A stretch of DNA of 64,000 nucleotides from Burkholderia seminalis DSM 23518 (GTDB taxonomy: Bacteria; Pseudomonadota; Gammaproteobacteria; Burkholderiales; Burkholderiaceae), in contig NZ_CADFDK010000013.1 in NCBI RefSeq assembly GCF_902832885.1, positions 62,001-126,000 on the forward strand, given 5' to 3'. Shown in pieces: positions 19,227-28,381 of the stretch. How positions within the stretch are numbered: the stretch's first letter is position 1; the number at the start of each line of letters is the position of its first letter. Below the pieces are notes generated by a model. That model had not been told where the DNA came from, made no database searches, and worked only from the letters and a program-made list of their open reading frames with translations. Position numbers and translations under genes: made by a program.

Positions 19227-20057
19227 ATGTCCTCGACCTTCCTCTACGGCGCGAACATCCGCGCGAACGGCATCCGCCAGCACTACCTGCGCTATGGCGG
19301 CACGGCCGGCGCGCGCGCGTCGCGCCCGGCGATCGTGCTGATCCCCGGCATCACGAGCCCCGCGATCACGTGGGGCTTCGTCGGCGAAACGTTCGGCGCG
19401 GCATTCGACACCTACGTGCTCGACGTGCGCGGCCGCGGGCTGTCGGACGCGTCGCCGTCGCTCGACTACAGCCTCGACGCACAGGCGGACGACATCGCGG
19501 CGCTGGTCGCCGCGCTCGGCCTGCCGCGCACGAGCCTCGTCGGCCATTCGATGGGCGCGCGGATCGCCGCGCGCGCGACGCGGCGCGGCATCCGCGGGCT
19601 CGAATCGGTCGTGCTCGTCGACCCGCCCGTCTCGGGCCCGAACCGCCGCGACTATCCGGGCAAGCTGCCGTGGTACATCGACTCGATGGCGCTGGCCCGC
19701 GCGGGCACCGACGCCGACGGGATGCGCGTGTTCTGTCCGACCTGGACCGATGCCGAACTGCAGTTGCGCGCCGAATGGCTGCATACCTGCGACGAACGCG
19801 CGGTGCGCGCTTCATACGAGGGATTCCATACCGACGATTTCCACGCGGATGCCGCGCAGCTGGCCGTGCCGTCGCTGCTGATCACGGCCGAGCGCGGCGA
19901 CGTGGTGCGCGACGACGATGTCGCCGAACTGCAGCGCGCGACGCCGTCGATGCGGCACGTGCGCGTGCCCGACGCCGGCCACATGATTCCATGGGACAAC
20001 GCGGCGGGCTTCTACGCGGCGTTCGGCGACTTCCTCGGCGCGCCGCTCGCGGCCTGA
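19227..20057 (+). CDS. nicD: N-formylmaleamate deformylase
   Basis: 276 residues, alpha/beta hydrolase fold. The nucleophile elbow GHSMGA places Ser108, and the late catalytic His252 is in DAGHMIPWDN. NicD removes formate from N-formylmaleamate to give maleamate. It starts at an ATG with CGGAG upstream, 26 bases after nicE, and is followed by nicX, so the order nicE-nicD-nicX-nicF fits one operon. Confidence 0.9.
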   Translation: MSSTFLYGANIRANGIRQHYLRYGGTAGARASRPAIVLIPGITSPAITWGFVGETFGAAFDTYVLDVRGRGLSDASPSLDYSLDAQADDIAALVAALGLPRTSLVGHSMGARIAARATRRGIRGLESVVLVDPPVSGPNRRDYPGKLPWYIDSMALARAGTDADGMRVFCPTWTDAELQLRAEWLHTCDERAVRASYEGFHTDDFHADAAQLAVPSLLITAERGDVVRDDDVAELQRATPSMRHVRVPDAGHMIPWDNAAGFYAAFGDFLGAPLAA

Positions 20058-20104
20058 CCGCCCGACGCCCGCCCCTTTTCTTCACGCCATAACCGGAGCC
20101 GACG

Positions 20105-21145
20105 ATGCCCGTCAGCGATACCCAACTGATCGACGCGTGGAAGCAGGTGCTCACGCTGTCGCGCCTCGAACCGGGCCAGACCGTCACGATCCTGACGAGC
20201 GCGGCCACCCATCCGCAGACGCTGTCGTGCGCGCTGATCGCGACGCAATCGATGGGCGCGATCGTCAACCGGCTCGACCTGCCGCCGGTGAACGGCGACA
20301 AGGCATTCAGCCGCGACCCGCTCGCCTATCTCGGCACGACGCCGCTGACCGGCAACAAGGCCGCGATCGCCGCGCTGCGCGAGAGCGACCTCGTGCTCGA
20401 CCTGATGACGCTGCTGTTCTCGCCCGAACAGCACGCGATCCTGAAATCGGGCACGAAGATCCTGCTCGCGGTCGAGCCGCCCGAAGTGCTCGTGCGGATG
20501 GTGCCGACGCCGGCCGACCGCACGCGCGTGCTCGCCGCCGCGAAGACCATCGCCGCCGCCCGCGAGATGCGCGTGACGTCGGCGGCCGGCACCGCGCTCG
20601 TGTGCCCGCTCGGCGAATTCCCGCCGACGGCCGAATACGGCTTCGTCGACGCGCCGGGCCGCTGGGACCACTGGCCGAGCGGCTTCGCGCTGACCTACCC
20701 GAACGACCGCACCGCGCGCGGCACGATCGTGATCGATCGCGGCGACATCCTGCTGCCGCAGAAGCACTATGTGACCGAACCGATCGCGCTGACGGTCGAG
20801 GGCGGTTATGCGACGCGCATCGAAGGCGGCGTCGACGCCGACCTGCTGCGCGACTACATGGAAACGTTCGCCGATCCCGAAGGCTATGCGATTTCGCATA
20901 TCGGCTGGGGGCTGCAGCCGCGCGCGCGCTGGTCGACGCTCGGGCTGTACGACCGCGAGGCGACGATCGGGATGGATGCGCGCGCGTTCGAAGGCAACTT
21001 CCTGTTCTCGCTCGGCCCGAACAACGAAGGCGGCGGCACGCGCACGACCACCTGCCACATCGACATCCCGCTGCGCCGCTGCACGGTCGAACTCGACGGC
21101 GAAACCGTCGTGCGCGACGGCCGCGTGACCGACCAACCCGCCTGA
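20105..21145 (+). CDS. nicX: 2,5-dihydroxypyridine 5,6-dioxygenase
   Basis: 346 residues. The three residues known to bind iron in Pseudomonas NicX (His265, His318, Asp320) fall at exactly the same numbers here, in SHIGWG and CHID. The enzyme is an extradiol ring-cleaving dioxygenase unlike other families; it opens 2,5-dihydroxypyridine with O2 to N-formylmaleamate. Ribosome site CCGGAG before the ATG, 47 bases after nicD. Confidence 0.93.
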   Translation: MPVSDTQLIDAWKQVLTLSRLEPGQTVTILTSAATHPQTLSCALIATQSMGAIVNRLDLPPVNGDKAFSRDPLAYLGTTPLTGNKAAIAALRESDLVLDLMTLLFSPEQHAILKSGTKILLAVEPPEVLVRMVPTPADRTRVLAAAKTIAAAREMRVTSAAGTALVCPLGEFPPTAEYGFVDAPGRWDHWPSGFALTYPNDRTARGTIVIDRGDILLPQKHYVTEPIALTVEGGYATRIEGGVDADLLRDYMETFADPEGYAISHIGWGLQPRARWSTLGLYDREATIGMDARAFEGNFLFSLGPNNEGGGTRTTTCHIDIPLRRCTVELDGETVVRDGRVTDQPA

Positions 21146-21164
21146 CCGACGAGCACCCGACACC

Positions 21165-21818
21165 ATGAACGATCTTTCCCGTCACGCCGAAGCGAACGTG
21201 TATCGCCAGCAGGGTTTCGGCACGCCGCTGCCGCCGCACGGCAACATCGGCCTGCTGATCGTCGATTTCGTGGTCGGCTTCGCCGATCCCGCGACGTTCG
21301 GCGGCGGCAACATCGCGCCCGCGATCGCACGCACGACGCATGCGCTCGCGCTGGCCCGCGCGCGCGGCTGGCCCATCGCGCACAGCCGCATCGTGTATGC
21401 CGACGACGGCAGCGACGACAACGTGTTCTCGCTGAAGGTGCCCGGCATGGCGACGCTGACCGAGCATCACCCCAACAGCGCGATCGTGCCCGAACTCACG
21501 CCCGCGCCGGGCGAACTCGTCGTGCGCAAGACCGTGCCGTCGGCGTTCTTCGGCACGCAGCTGGCGCCGTGGCTCGCGCAGCGCGCGGTACAGACGCTGC
21601 TCGTCGCGGGTGCCGTGACGAGCGGCTGCGTGCGCGCGAGCGTCGTCGACGCGATGTCGCACGGCTTCCGTCCGCTGGTGCTCGCCGATTGCGTCGGCGA
21701 TCGCGCGATCGCGCCGCACGACGCGAACCTGTTCGACATGCAGCAGAAATATGCAGCCGTGCTGCCGCTCGACGACGCGATCGCGGCGATCGATGCCGCA
21801 CCGGCCCGCACGCGCTGA
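21165..21818 (+). CDS. nicF: Maleamate amidohydrolase
   Basis: 217 residues, isochorismatase-like cysteine hydrolase. The catalytic triad is visible as Asp34 in LLIVDFVVGF, Lys122 in VVRKTVPSAF and Cys155 in GAVTSGCVRAS. It hydrolyses maleamate to maleate and ammonia, which frees the pyridine nitrogen. It starts 19 bases after nicX. Confidence 0.92.
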   Translation: MNDLSRHAEANVYRQQGFGTPLPPHGNIGLLIVDFVVGFADPATFGGGNIAPAIARTTHALALARARGWPIAHSRIVYADDGSDDNVFSLKVPGMATLTEHHPNSAIVPELTPAPGELVVRKTVPSAFFGTQLAPWLAQRAVQTLLVAGAVTSGCVRASVVDAMSHGFRPLVLADCVGDRAIAPHDANLFDMQQKYAAVLPLDDAIAAIDAAPARTR

Positions 21819-21857
21819 GTCGCGACCGGTCGCGGGCGGCACCGGCATCGCCCGCGA

Positions 21858-21886
21858 TTGACGCTGCGCTTTTGGCGGCCTAGATT
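21858..21886 (+). promoter_or_regulatory. Sigma-70-like promoter before nicB1
   Basis: TTGACG at 21858-21863 and TAGATT at 21881-21886 are separated by exactly 17 bases. The pair lies in the 149-base gap between nicF and the GTG start of nicB1, so nicB1 may be transcribed independently as well as from the nicE operon. Confidence 0.6.
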
Positions 21887-21967
21887 CGCTTCACGCACGC
21901 CGCCGCCCGAACGCTCCCCGACGCCACCGCCCGCGGGCCGCGCCGCCCCCGACAGGACACCTCCCCC

Positions 21968-24253
21968 GTGAACCGCTCCGAACTGCTCGCGCGCAACGGC
22001 TGCCTGACCGTGATCCGGCCACCCGCGCCGCCCGTCAAGCCGGCCCCCGGCCAGCCGGGCAGCCTGTCGTCCTACGTGCCGGCATGGCCCGAAGTCTTCG
22101 TCGCGATTCTCGACGACGGCCGCATCCTCGCGTTCAACGGCCACGTCGATCTCGGCACCGGCATCCGCACGTCGCTCGCGCAGATCGTCGCCGAGGAACT
22201 CGACGTGCCGGCCGCGCGCGTGACGATGGTGCTCGGCGACACGGCCGCGACACCGAACCAGGGCCCGACCATCGCGAGCGCGACGATCCAGATTTCCGCG
22301 ACGCCGCTGCGCTGCGCGGCCGCGCAGGCGCGCCATGCGCTGCTGGCCCTTGCCGCCGGGCGATTCGGTGTCGATGCGGCGCGCCTGAGCGTCGACGATG
22401 GAACGATTTCGGCCGACGGGCAGGCGATCACGTTCGCCGCGCTCGTCGCCACGCGCCGGATCGCGCTGACGCTCGACCTGACTACGCGCACGAAGGACCC
22501 CGCGCATTACCGGCTCGTCGGCCGGTCATCGCCGCGTGTCGACCTGCCCGCGAAGGCGACCGGCGAGCTCACGTTCGTGCACGACATGCGCGTGCCGGGC
22601 ATGCTGCACGGCCGCGTCGTGCGGCCGCCGTACGCGGGCCACGACAGCGGCGCATTCGTCGGCACGTCGCTCGTCGACATCGACCGTGCATCGGTGGCCG
22701 ACGTGCCGGGGCTCGTGGCCGTCGTCGCGCTCGGCGATTTCGTCGGCGTCGTCGCCGAGCGCGAGGAACACGCGATCCGCGCGGCGCGCCAGCTGCGCGT
22801 GACGTGGCGGCCGCATCCCGCGCTGCCGCCGCTCGACGATCCGGCCGCCGCCATCGCCGCGGCGCCGGCCGCGCGCCGCGTGCTGCTCGACGAAGGCGAC
22901 GTCGATGCCGCGCGAACGCAACCGGACACGATCACGCTGTCGCGCACCTATGCGTGGCCGTTCCAGATGCACGGCTCGATCGGCCCGTCCTGCGCGCTCG
23001 CCGACTATCGCGAACCGGGCGACGGGCGGATCACCGTCTGGTCCGGCACGCAGAACCCCGTGTCGCTGCGCCACGACCTCGCGACGCTCGTCGCGCGCGA
23101 CGAAGCCGATTTCGACGTCGTGCGGATGGAGGCGGCCGGCTGCTACGGCCGCAACGGCGCGGACGACGTGTGCGGCGATGCGCTGCTGCTGTCGCGCGCG
23201 ATCGGCCGCCCGGTGCGCGTGCAGTTGTCCCGCGCGGACGAGCACCTGTGGGAACCGAAAGGCACGGCCCAGCTGATGCAGGTCACCGGCACCGTCACAC
23301 GCGACGGCCGCCTGCTCGGCTACGACTTCACGACACGTTATCCGTCGAACGACGCGCCGCTGCTCGCGGCGCTGCTGACCGGCGCGATCGCGCCCGAGCC
23401 GCGCGTGTTCGAAATGGGCGACCGCACGGCCGTGTCGCCGTATGCGAGCCCCCATCGCCGCTTCGTCTGCGAGGATCTCGCGCCGCTCGTGCGCGCGTCA
23501 TGGCTGCGCGGCGTATCGGCGCTGCCGAACTCGTTCGCGCACGACGCATTCGCCGACGAATGCGCGGCGCTGACCGGCATCGATCCGCTCGCGTTCCGGC
23601 TGCGCCATCTGCAGGACGCGCGCGCCGCCGAGCTGCTGCAGGCCGTGGCCGACCGCGCGGGCTGGACGCCGCGCGCGCGGCGCCCGCCTCACGAACACGA
23701 CGGGTCGCGGCACGTGCGCGGCCGCGGCATCGCCTACGCACGCTACGTACACAGCCGCTTCCCGGGATTCGGCGCGGCGTGGTCGGCGTGGATCGTCGAC
23801 CTGAGCGTCGATCGCGTATCGGGCGACATCCGCATCGAACGCGTGACGGTCGGCCAGGACACGGGCACGATGATCAATCCGGATGGCGTGCGCCACCAGA
23901 TCCACGGCAATGTGATCCAGGTCTTGAGCCGTACGCTGAAGGAGCGCGTACGGTTCGCGGACGGCAAGGTCGCGTCGCGCGAATGGGCCGGCTATCCGAT
24001 CCTGACGTTCGCGGAAGTACCGGACGTCGATGTCGTCCTGATGCCGAGGCAGGGCGAGCCGCCGCTCGGCGCCGGCGAATCGGCGTCGGTGCCGGGCCCC
24101 GCCGCGGTTGCCAACGCGTTGTTCGATGCGACCGGCGTGCGGTTCCACGCGCCGCCGTTTACGCCCGAGACGGTGCGCGCCGCGTTGCGCGAAGCCGGCC
24201 GGCTGATGCGCGCCGACGAAGCCGGCGCATCCGTCGCGGCGGGCGCGACGTAA
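21968..24253 (+). CDS. nicB1: Nicotinate dehydrogenase molybdopterin subunit, stand-alone
   Basis: 761 residues from a GTG start. The whole length is a xanthine-dehydrogenase-type molybdopterin-binding subunit: N-terminal half with GHVDLGTGIRTSLAQIVAEE, a central MHGSIGPSCA-type segment, ASWLRGVSALPNS, and the C-terminal loop LGAGESASVPGP in which Glu704 is the expected catalytic base. It hydroxylates nicotinate at C6 with water-derived oxygen. Unlike Pseudomonas NicB there is no cytochrome part; that is supplied by nicB2 about 5.6 kb away on the other strand. It lies after nicF with its own candidate promoter. Confidence 0.88.
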   Translation: MNRSELLARNGCLTVIRPPAPPVKPAPGQPGSLSSYVPAWPEVFVAILDDGRILAFNGHVDLGTGIRTSLAQIVAEELDVPAARVTMVLGDTAATPNQGPTIASATIQISATPLRCAAAQARHALLALAAGRFGVDAARLSVDDGTISADGQAITFAALVATRRIALTLDLTTRTKDPAHYRLVGRSSPRVDLPAKATGELTFVHDMRVPGMLHGRVVRPPYAGHDSGAFVGTSLVDIDRASVADVPGLVAVVALGDFVGVVAEREEHAIRAARQLRVTWRPHPALPPLDDPAAAIAAAPAARRVLLDEGDVDAARTQPDTITLSRTYAWPFQMHGSIGPSCALADYREPGDGRITVWSGTQNPVSLRHDLATLVARDEADFDVVRMEAAGCYGRNGADDVCGDALLLSRAIGRPVRVQLSRADEHLWEPKGTAQLMQVTGTVTRDGRLLGYDFTTRYPSNDAPLLAALLTGAIAPEPRVFEMGDRTAVSPYASPHRRFVCEDLAPLVRASWLRGVSALPNSFAHDAFADECAALTGIDPLAFRLRHLQDARAAELLQAVADRAGWTPRARRPPHEHDGSRHVRGRGIAYARYVHSRFPGFGAAWSAWIVDLSVDRVSGDIRIERVTVGQDTGTMINPDGVRHQIHGNVIQVLSRTLKERVRFADGKVASREWAGYPILTFAEVPDVDVVLMPRQGEPPLGAGESASVPGPAAVANALFDATGVRFHAPPFTPETVRAALREAGRLMRADEAGASVAAGAT

Positions 24254-24276
24254 GCCGGGCCCGCGCTGCCGGCATG

Positions 24277-24723
24277 TCACGCGTCGCCGTCTTCGTCCAT
24301 CATCTTGCGCAGCAGGAACTGCAGCGCGACACGTTCGCCCGGATTGAGCGCGCCGTACGTGCGCTCCGTCACCTGCCGCGCGAACGGCACCGTGCGGTCG
24401 ATCAGCGCGAGGCCGGGCGCGGTCGCGCGCACGAGCAGCTTGCGGCCGTCGTTCGGGTCGGGCAGCACCTCGATCAGCGCGCGCGCCTTCAGACGCTCGA
24501 CGACGCCACGGATCGTCGCCTGGTCGATCGCGGTCGCCTTGACGATGTCGTTCAGCGAGCACGCCTGCCGCTCCTTGACCGCGCACAGCGTCACGAACTG
24601 CGCGGCCGTGAGGTCCGAATCGGGGATCGCTTCCTGAAAGATCGACACGTGCCGCTGATACGCGCGGCGCAGCAGGTGCCCGACCTGGTCGTGAAAGTCG
24701 TAGGAATCCTTGGAAGAAGCCAT
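24277..24723 (-). CDS. nicR: MarR-family regulator of nicotinate degradation
   Basis: 148 residues. Central MarR winged helix (about 45-120) with the recognition-helix region SLNDIVKATAIDQATIRGVVERL followed by the wing LIEVLPDPNDGRKLLVRAT (here split by a turn). In Pseudomonas NicR is a repressor relieved by 6-hydroxynicotinate. Its position between nicB1 and nicT, and the shared motif upstream of nicC, nicE, nicR and nicT, fit autoregulation plus control of the island. Confidence 0.85.
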   Translation of the reverse strand: MASSKDSYDFHDQVGHLLRRAYQRHVSIFQEAIPDSDLTAAQFVTLCAVKERQACSLNDIVKATAIDQATIRGVVERLKARALIEVLPDPNDGRKLLVRATAPGLALIDRTVPFARQVTERTYGALNPGERVALQFLLRKMMDEDGDA

Positions 24724-24766
24724 GAACGTGCAGGCCCGTGCCGCGTGTCAATGAAAGACAAGCAGT

Positions 24767-24778
24767 GTACACCCTCAA
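24767..24778 (+). promoter_or_regulatory. Candidate NicR operator, copy 3 (GTACACCCTCAA)
   Basis: It lies 44 bases upstream of the nicR start, within reach for autorepression. Extended leftward it forms the 8-bp palindrome GTGTACAC at 24765-24772. Confidence 0.5.
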
Positions 24779-24995
24779 ATCGGTGCAATCGGCGGGCGGA
24801 GCGTTGCGTCATTGCGGTGCATCAGGATTCGCCGCATCGGGCACGCCCCGCTCCCGACGCTGCCTCCGGCAGCAGCGGATCGCTCGATCACGGCACCCGC
24901 TCGACGGCCGCCGCGCGCGTCCGCAGCGGCTGCCGCATGCACACTCGCACGTGATGGCCGGCTTTCGCGCACACACTGCTTTTTTGAGCGCATAC

Positions 24996-25010
24996 GCACG
25001 AATTTCGTGC
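24996..25010. repeat. Perfect inverted repeat GCACGAA-T-TTCGTGC
   Basis: 7-bp arms around one base in the nicR-nicT gap, unlike the NicR-type motif. It may be an operator for another regulator, or the start of a structured transcript. Confidence 0.5.
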
Positions 25011-25058
25011 ATGCCGCCGTACCCGGATCGATCTTTTAAGCGCACACTAAACATTGCA

Positions 25059-25085
25059 AAAAACCGCTTCATAAACGCGGTTTTT
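25059..25085. terminator. Terminator-like hairpin in the nicR-nicT gap
   Basis: 9-bp stem (AAAAACCGC paired with GCGGTTTTT) with a 9-base loop. It ends in T-runs in both directions, so it could work either way. No annotated gene ends here: nicR begins leftward at 24723 and nicT begins rightward at 25259. Confidence 0.6.
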
Positions 25086-25142
25086 CACTCGCAAACGCTT
25101 TCCTCCCGGCGGCCGGATTCATGCCTGTTCGATTCGGTATTT

Positions 25143-25154
25143 TCTAGTGTGTAC
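25143..25154 (-). promoter_or_regulatory. Candidate NicR operator, copy 4 (GTACACACTAGA on the minus strand)
   Basis: It lies 105 bases upstream of nicT. Identical to the copy upstream of nicE but inverted relative to it. Confidence 0.55.
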
Positions 25155-25258
25155 GCTATTTAATTGCCGTGATATACAGACTCCGGGGCGCAGCGAAAAC
25201 ACCGCGCGCGTCGATCGAGCCACCCATTCATCCGTCACACTCGAACAGGGGCAGTCCC

Positions 25259-26566
25259 ATGTCTACCGTACACCCGAGCGCCGCCGTTTCCGCCGACGAC
25301 GCGCTGCACGGCCCGCTTTATCGCAAGGTCACGCTGCGCCTCATCACCCTCTTCTGCCTGTGCTACTTCGCGGCCTATCTCGACCGCATCAACATCGGCC
25401 TCGCGAAACTCCAGATGCTCGACGCGCTGAAGTTCAGCGACACCGTGTACGGCCTCGGCGCCGGCCTGTTCTTCGGCGGCTACATCCTGTTCGAAGTCCC
25501 GAGCAACCTGGTGCTGCAACGCGTCGGCGCGAAGCTGTGGATCGCGCGGATCATGATCACGTGGGGCCTGCTGTCGGGTGCAACGATGTTCGTGCATACG
25601 CCGATGCAGTTCTACCTCGTGCGCTTCCTGCTCGGCGCCGCCGAGGCCGGCTTCCTGCCGGGCGTGCTGCTGTACCTGACGCAGTGGTATCCCGATGCGC
25701 GCCGCGCGCGGATCGTCGCGCTGTTCATGGTCGGCCTGCCGCTGTCGAGCATGATCGGCAGCCCGATCTCCGGCTGGATCATGCGCGCGTTCGACGGCGT
25801 GCACGGGCTCGGCGGCTGGCAGTGGCTGTTCCTGCTCGAGGCGCTGCCGTCGGTCCTGCTCGGCTTCGCGGTGCTGCGCTGGCTGCCCAACAACATCGAA
25901 TCCGCGCAATGGCTGAACGCCGACGAGAAACGCGCGCTGCGCGCGAATCTCGACGCCGATCCCGCCGGCAACAAGAGCCATGCGCTCGGCAAGGCATTCT
26001 CCGATCCGAAGGTGTGGGCGCTCGGCCTGATCGACCTGTGCGTCCTGCTCGGCCTGTACGCGGTGAGTTTCTGGCTGCCGACGATCCTGCGCGACACCGG
26101 CGTGAAAGACGCGTATCACATCGGCTGGCTGATGGTGATCCCGAATGCCGCCGCCGTGCTCGCCACGCTGTACTGCGGCGCAAGCTCCGATCGTGTGCGC
26201 GAACGCCGCTGGCATATCGTCGTGCCGTTCATGGTGTCGGCCGTCGCGCTGGCGGTCGCGGCCTCGTCGCCGCACGGCACGCTCGGAACGGTGCTGCTGT
26301 TCTCGCTGATCAACGCGGGCGCGGCGGCCGCGATGCCGGTCGTCTGGGCACTGCCGTCGACGTTCCTGAAGGGCTCTGCCGCTGCCGGCGGGATCGCATT
26401 CGCGTGCTCGATCGCGAACCTCGGCGGGTTCGGCAGCACGTACTTCATCGGCTGGCTGCGCGACACGTTCCATTCCCAGAGCGCGGGGCTGTATGGCTTC
26501 GCCGCGTACATGGTGGTCGGCTGCGCACTCGCGCTCGCGTATCCGGCCAGGCTCGTGAACCGCTGA
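25259..26566 (+). CDS. nicT: MFS nicotinate (or pathway metabolite) importer
   Basis: 435 residues with about 12 membrane helices, anion:cation symporter branch of the MFS: ITLFCLCYFAAYLDRINIGL in helix 1 and GAAEAGFLPGVLLYLTQWY in helix 4-5. The start was placed at the ATG behind AGGGG; the frame is open to 25169. Position in the nic island and the shared operator motif support NicT; the porin NicP known from Pseudomonas was not found in the window. A terminator follows directly. Confidence 0.85.
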   Translation: MSTVHPSAAVSADDALHGPLYRKVTLRLITLFCLCYFAAYLDRINIGLAKLQMLDALKFSDTVYGLGAGLFFGGYILFEVPSNLVLQRVGAKLWIARIMITWGLLSGATMFVHTPMQFYLVRFLLGAAEAGFLPGVLLYLTQWYPDARRARIVALFMVGLPLSSMIGSPISGWIMRAFDGVHGLGGWQWLFLLEALPSVLLGFAVLRWLPNNIESAQWLNADEKRALRANLDADPAGNKSHALGKAFSDPKVWALGLIDLCVLLGLYAVSFWLPTILRDTGVKDAYHIGWLMVIPNAAAVLATLYCGASSDRVRERRWHIVVPFMVSAVALAVAASSPHGTLGTVLLFSLINAGAAAAMPVVWALPSTFLKGSAAAGGIAFACSIANLGGFGSTYFIGWLRDTFHSQSAGLYGFAAYMVVGCALALAYPARLVNR

Positions 26567-26572
26567 CGCATC

Positions 26573-26600
26573 GCGTCGCCCGCGCGACGCTGTCTTTTTT
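26573..26600 (+). terminator. Intrinsic terminator of nicT
   Basis: 7-bp GC stem (GCGTCGC/GCGACGC) with a 4-base loop, followed by TGTCTTTTTT. It starts 7 bases after the nicT stop and marks the right end of the nicotinate island. Confidence 0.8.
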
Positions 26601-26838
26601 ACAACCGCGCCGGCCGCGCGACCCGCCCCGCCCCCCGCCCCTCCCGCGCACGCCGCCGCACCGGCGTGCGCCCCCGCCGTCATCCAGCGGGATTCCCCGC
26701 ACAGGCACATCGCTTGCGCCATCCCCGCGTCCGCCTTCCCGGCGGTCGACATCCTTCCCTCAACCGGCGCTGCGCACCGCGCGACGCTTCGCGCGGCGGT
26801 CCCGCATCGTCAGCAGGTTCCCTGAACGAGAGGACAAC

Positions 26839-27597
26839 ATGAAATCAATACGAACGGTAGCGGCCCTGTGCTCAATCGTTTCCGTGCTTGCGGCGTGTGG
26901 CGGCGACGACGCCGGCACCGAACTCGGTATCTCGAAGCCGCAGGCGCGCTTCATCAACGCGGTGCCGGCCGGCCCGAATCTCGACTACTACCTGAATGCG
27001 AAGATCGACCAGGCGGGCGTCGCCTACAAGGGCGTGACGCGCTATCACGACATCGACTCCGGTACGCAAAACGCGAGCTACGACGTCTCGGGCACGACGA
27101 CGACCATCGCCGCGCAATCGTTCGGCGCGTCGAACGGCCACCACTACACGACGATCGCGCTGCCGAGCACGACGTCGCTGATCTCCGTGATCGACGATCC
27201 GTACGACAAGGGCCTGCTGTCCGACAAGGCGCGCGTGCGCAGCTTCAACGCGTCGCCGAACGCGCAGAACGTCGACGTGTACGTCGTCCCGCCGGGCACC
27301 GACATCACGACGCAAAGCCCGACGATGGCGGGCGCGGCCTACCAGAACGCGGTGCCGGCCACGACGCAGGATTCGACCTACCTGAACGGCGGCAGCTACC
27401 AGGTGATCGTCACGACGGCCGGCAGCAAGTCGCCGATCCTCAAGACCGCACCGGTGACCATCAACAACAATGCCGACTGGCTGCTGCTGACGATTCCGTC
27501 GGGCGGGGTCGGCGACGTGACGCCGAACGACATTCACGTGCTCGTCGCGCAGGGCAACGACGCCGATACGTCCGCGCAGGAGCTCGGTCCGCAATAA
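26839..27597 (+). CDS. DUF4397 domain lipoprotein
   Basis: 252 residues. Lipoprotein signal MKSIRTVAALCSIVSVLAAC with the lipobox LAAC at its end. The mature part begins GGDD and carries two beta-rich halves (RFINAVPAGPNLDYYLN at about 35 and VRSFNASPNAQNVDVYVVPP at about 135) that repeat the DUF4397 pattern R-x-x-N-x-x-P-x-x-x-x-x-D-x-Y. Such proteins are probably outer-membrane anchored on the periplasmic or outer face; no enzymatic role is known. Ribosome site AGAGGA. A 272-base GC-rich gap separates it from nicT. Confidence 0.8.
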   Translation: MKSIRTVAALCSIVSVLAACGGDDAGTELGISKPQARFINAVPAGPNLDYYLNAKIDQAGVAYKGVTRYHDIDSGTQNASYDVSGTTTTIAAQSFGASNGHHYTTIALPSTTSLISVIDDPYDKGLLSDKARVRSFNASPNAQNVDVYVVPPGTDITTQSPTMAGAAYQNAVPATTQDSTYLNGGSYQVIVTTAGSKSPILKTAPVTINNNADWLLLTIPSGGVGDVTPNDIHVLVAQGNDADTSAQELGPQ

Positions 27598-27642
27598 GGA
27601 CCGCCGACGGTCGCGGCGGCCGCCGCGACCGCGCCCCGCGCA

Positions 27643-28191
27643 TCAGTCGACGCGCTCGAGACGGATCACGTGCTCGGCGCGCGTACCGTCGCCGTGTTCG
27701 ACATCGACATCGCCGACATGGCGCACGCGCCAGCCCGGCCGCGTCGCGATCTGCGGCAGGTTGCCGGACGGCCGGCTCTCGATCCCGGCGAGCCCTTCGT
27801 CCGGCGTCTCGACTGCGTCGTCCAGCGACGCGTTCGAGTAAATCACGTTGTCCTGAAGTTCCGACGCACCGGTGCGCGCCTCCATGCCCTTGCCGTCGAC
27901 ATCGACCGTGTTGTCGGTCATCGCCATGTTCGCGTTGTCGAGCGTGACGATCCGGCCGGCGGCCCGGCGCACGGGATCGCCGCTGTCGACCGCATGCGCG
28001 TCGACGTCGATCGGCGGCAGGCCGGTCGGCATTTTCCCGGCGATCGCCTCCGGCGTCATCGGATGCCGCGCCACCTGCGCGGCCTGGGTCGCGGCATCCG
28101 GCATGTCGCCCGCCGCCGGCGTCTTCACCGGGCTCTTCTCGATCTGTTCCCGTTGCTTTTCCGGGGTCGGGTTTGATTCCGCGTTCTGCAT
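27643..28191 (-). CDS. Acidic hypothetical protein, 182 aa
   Basis: 182 residues, soluble and acidic, starting MQNAESNPTPEKQREQIEKS. No signal peptide or membrane span. The first third looks disordered (Pro, Glu and Lys rich); the rest has segments such as RIVTLDNANMAMTDNTVDVD and LQDNVIYSNASLDDAVETPD that suggest a small beta domain. An AGGAGGTG ribosome site precedes the ATG. I cannot assign a function; it resembles small proteins found only in Burkholderia relatives. Confidence 0.65.
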   Translation of the reverse strand: MQNAESNPTPEKQREQIEKSPVKTPAAGDMPDAATQAAQVARHPMTPEAIAGKMPTGLPPIDVDAHAVDSGDPVRRAAGRIVTLDNANMAMTDNTVDVDGKGMEARTGASELQDNVIYSNASLDDAVETPDEGLAGIESRPSGNLPQIATRPGWRVRHVGDVDVEHGDGTRAEHVIRLERVD

Positions 28192-28321
28192 CGCACCTCC
28201 TTGCCCGGCCCGCCAGCGCCGGCGTCATGCCGTCGCCGCCGGTCCGGAAAGCGCTACAACCGTCCTTGCAAATCTTTCATGCGGCCGGCCACGCGCACGC
28301 ACGCCGCCGGGCGCCGCACGC

Positions 28322-28369
28322 AAAAAAGCGGACGGCACACCCGCACGCAGCCGGCGCGCCGCCCGTCCG
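28322..28369 (-). terminator. Candidate terminator after the 28382-28648 lipoprotein gene
   Basis: On the minus strand a 7-bp stem CGGACGG/CCGTCCG with a long GC-rich loop is followed by CTTTTTT, 13 bases beyond the stop codon. The loop is long, so efficiency is uncertain. Confidence 0.5.
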
Positions 28370-28381
28370 GTCAAGCGCTCG

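Larger units (their letters stand above)
24724..25258. promoter_or_regulatory. nicR-nicT divergent region
   Basis: 535 bases without a supported gene. It holds two NicR-type motifs near its ends (24767-24778 and 25143-25154), a perfect 15-base inverted repeat (24996-25010) and a terminator-like hairpin (25059-25085). A weaker motif-like sequence (GCACACTAAA) is at 25042. The GC-rich middle, about 24800-24990, has open frames but no ribosome site or recognisable product. The internal hairpin raises the possibility of a small RNA. Confidence 0.5.
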
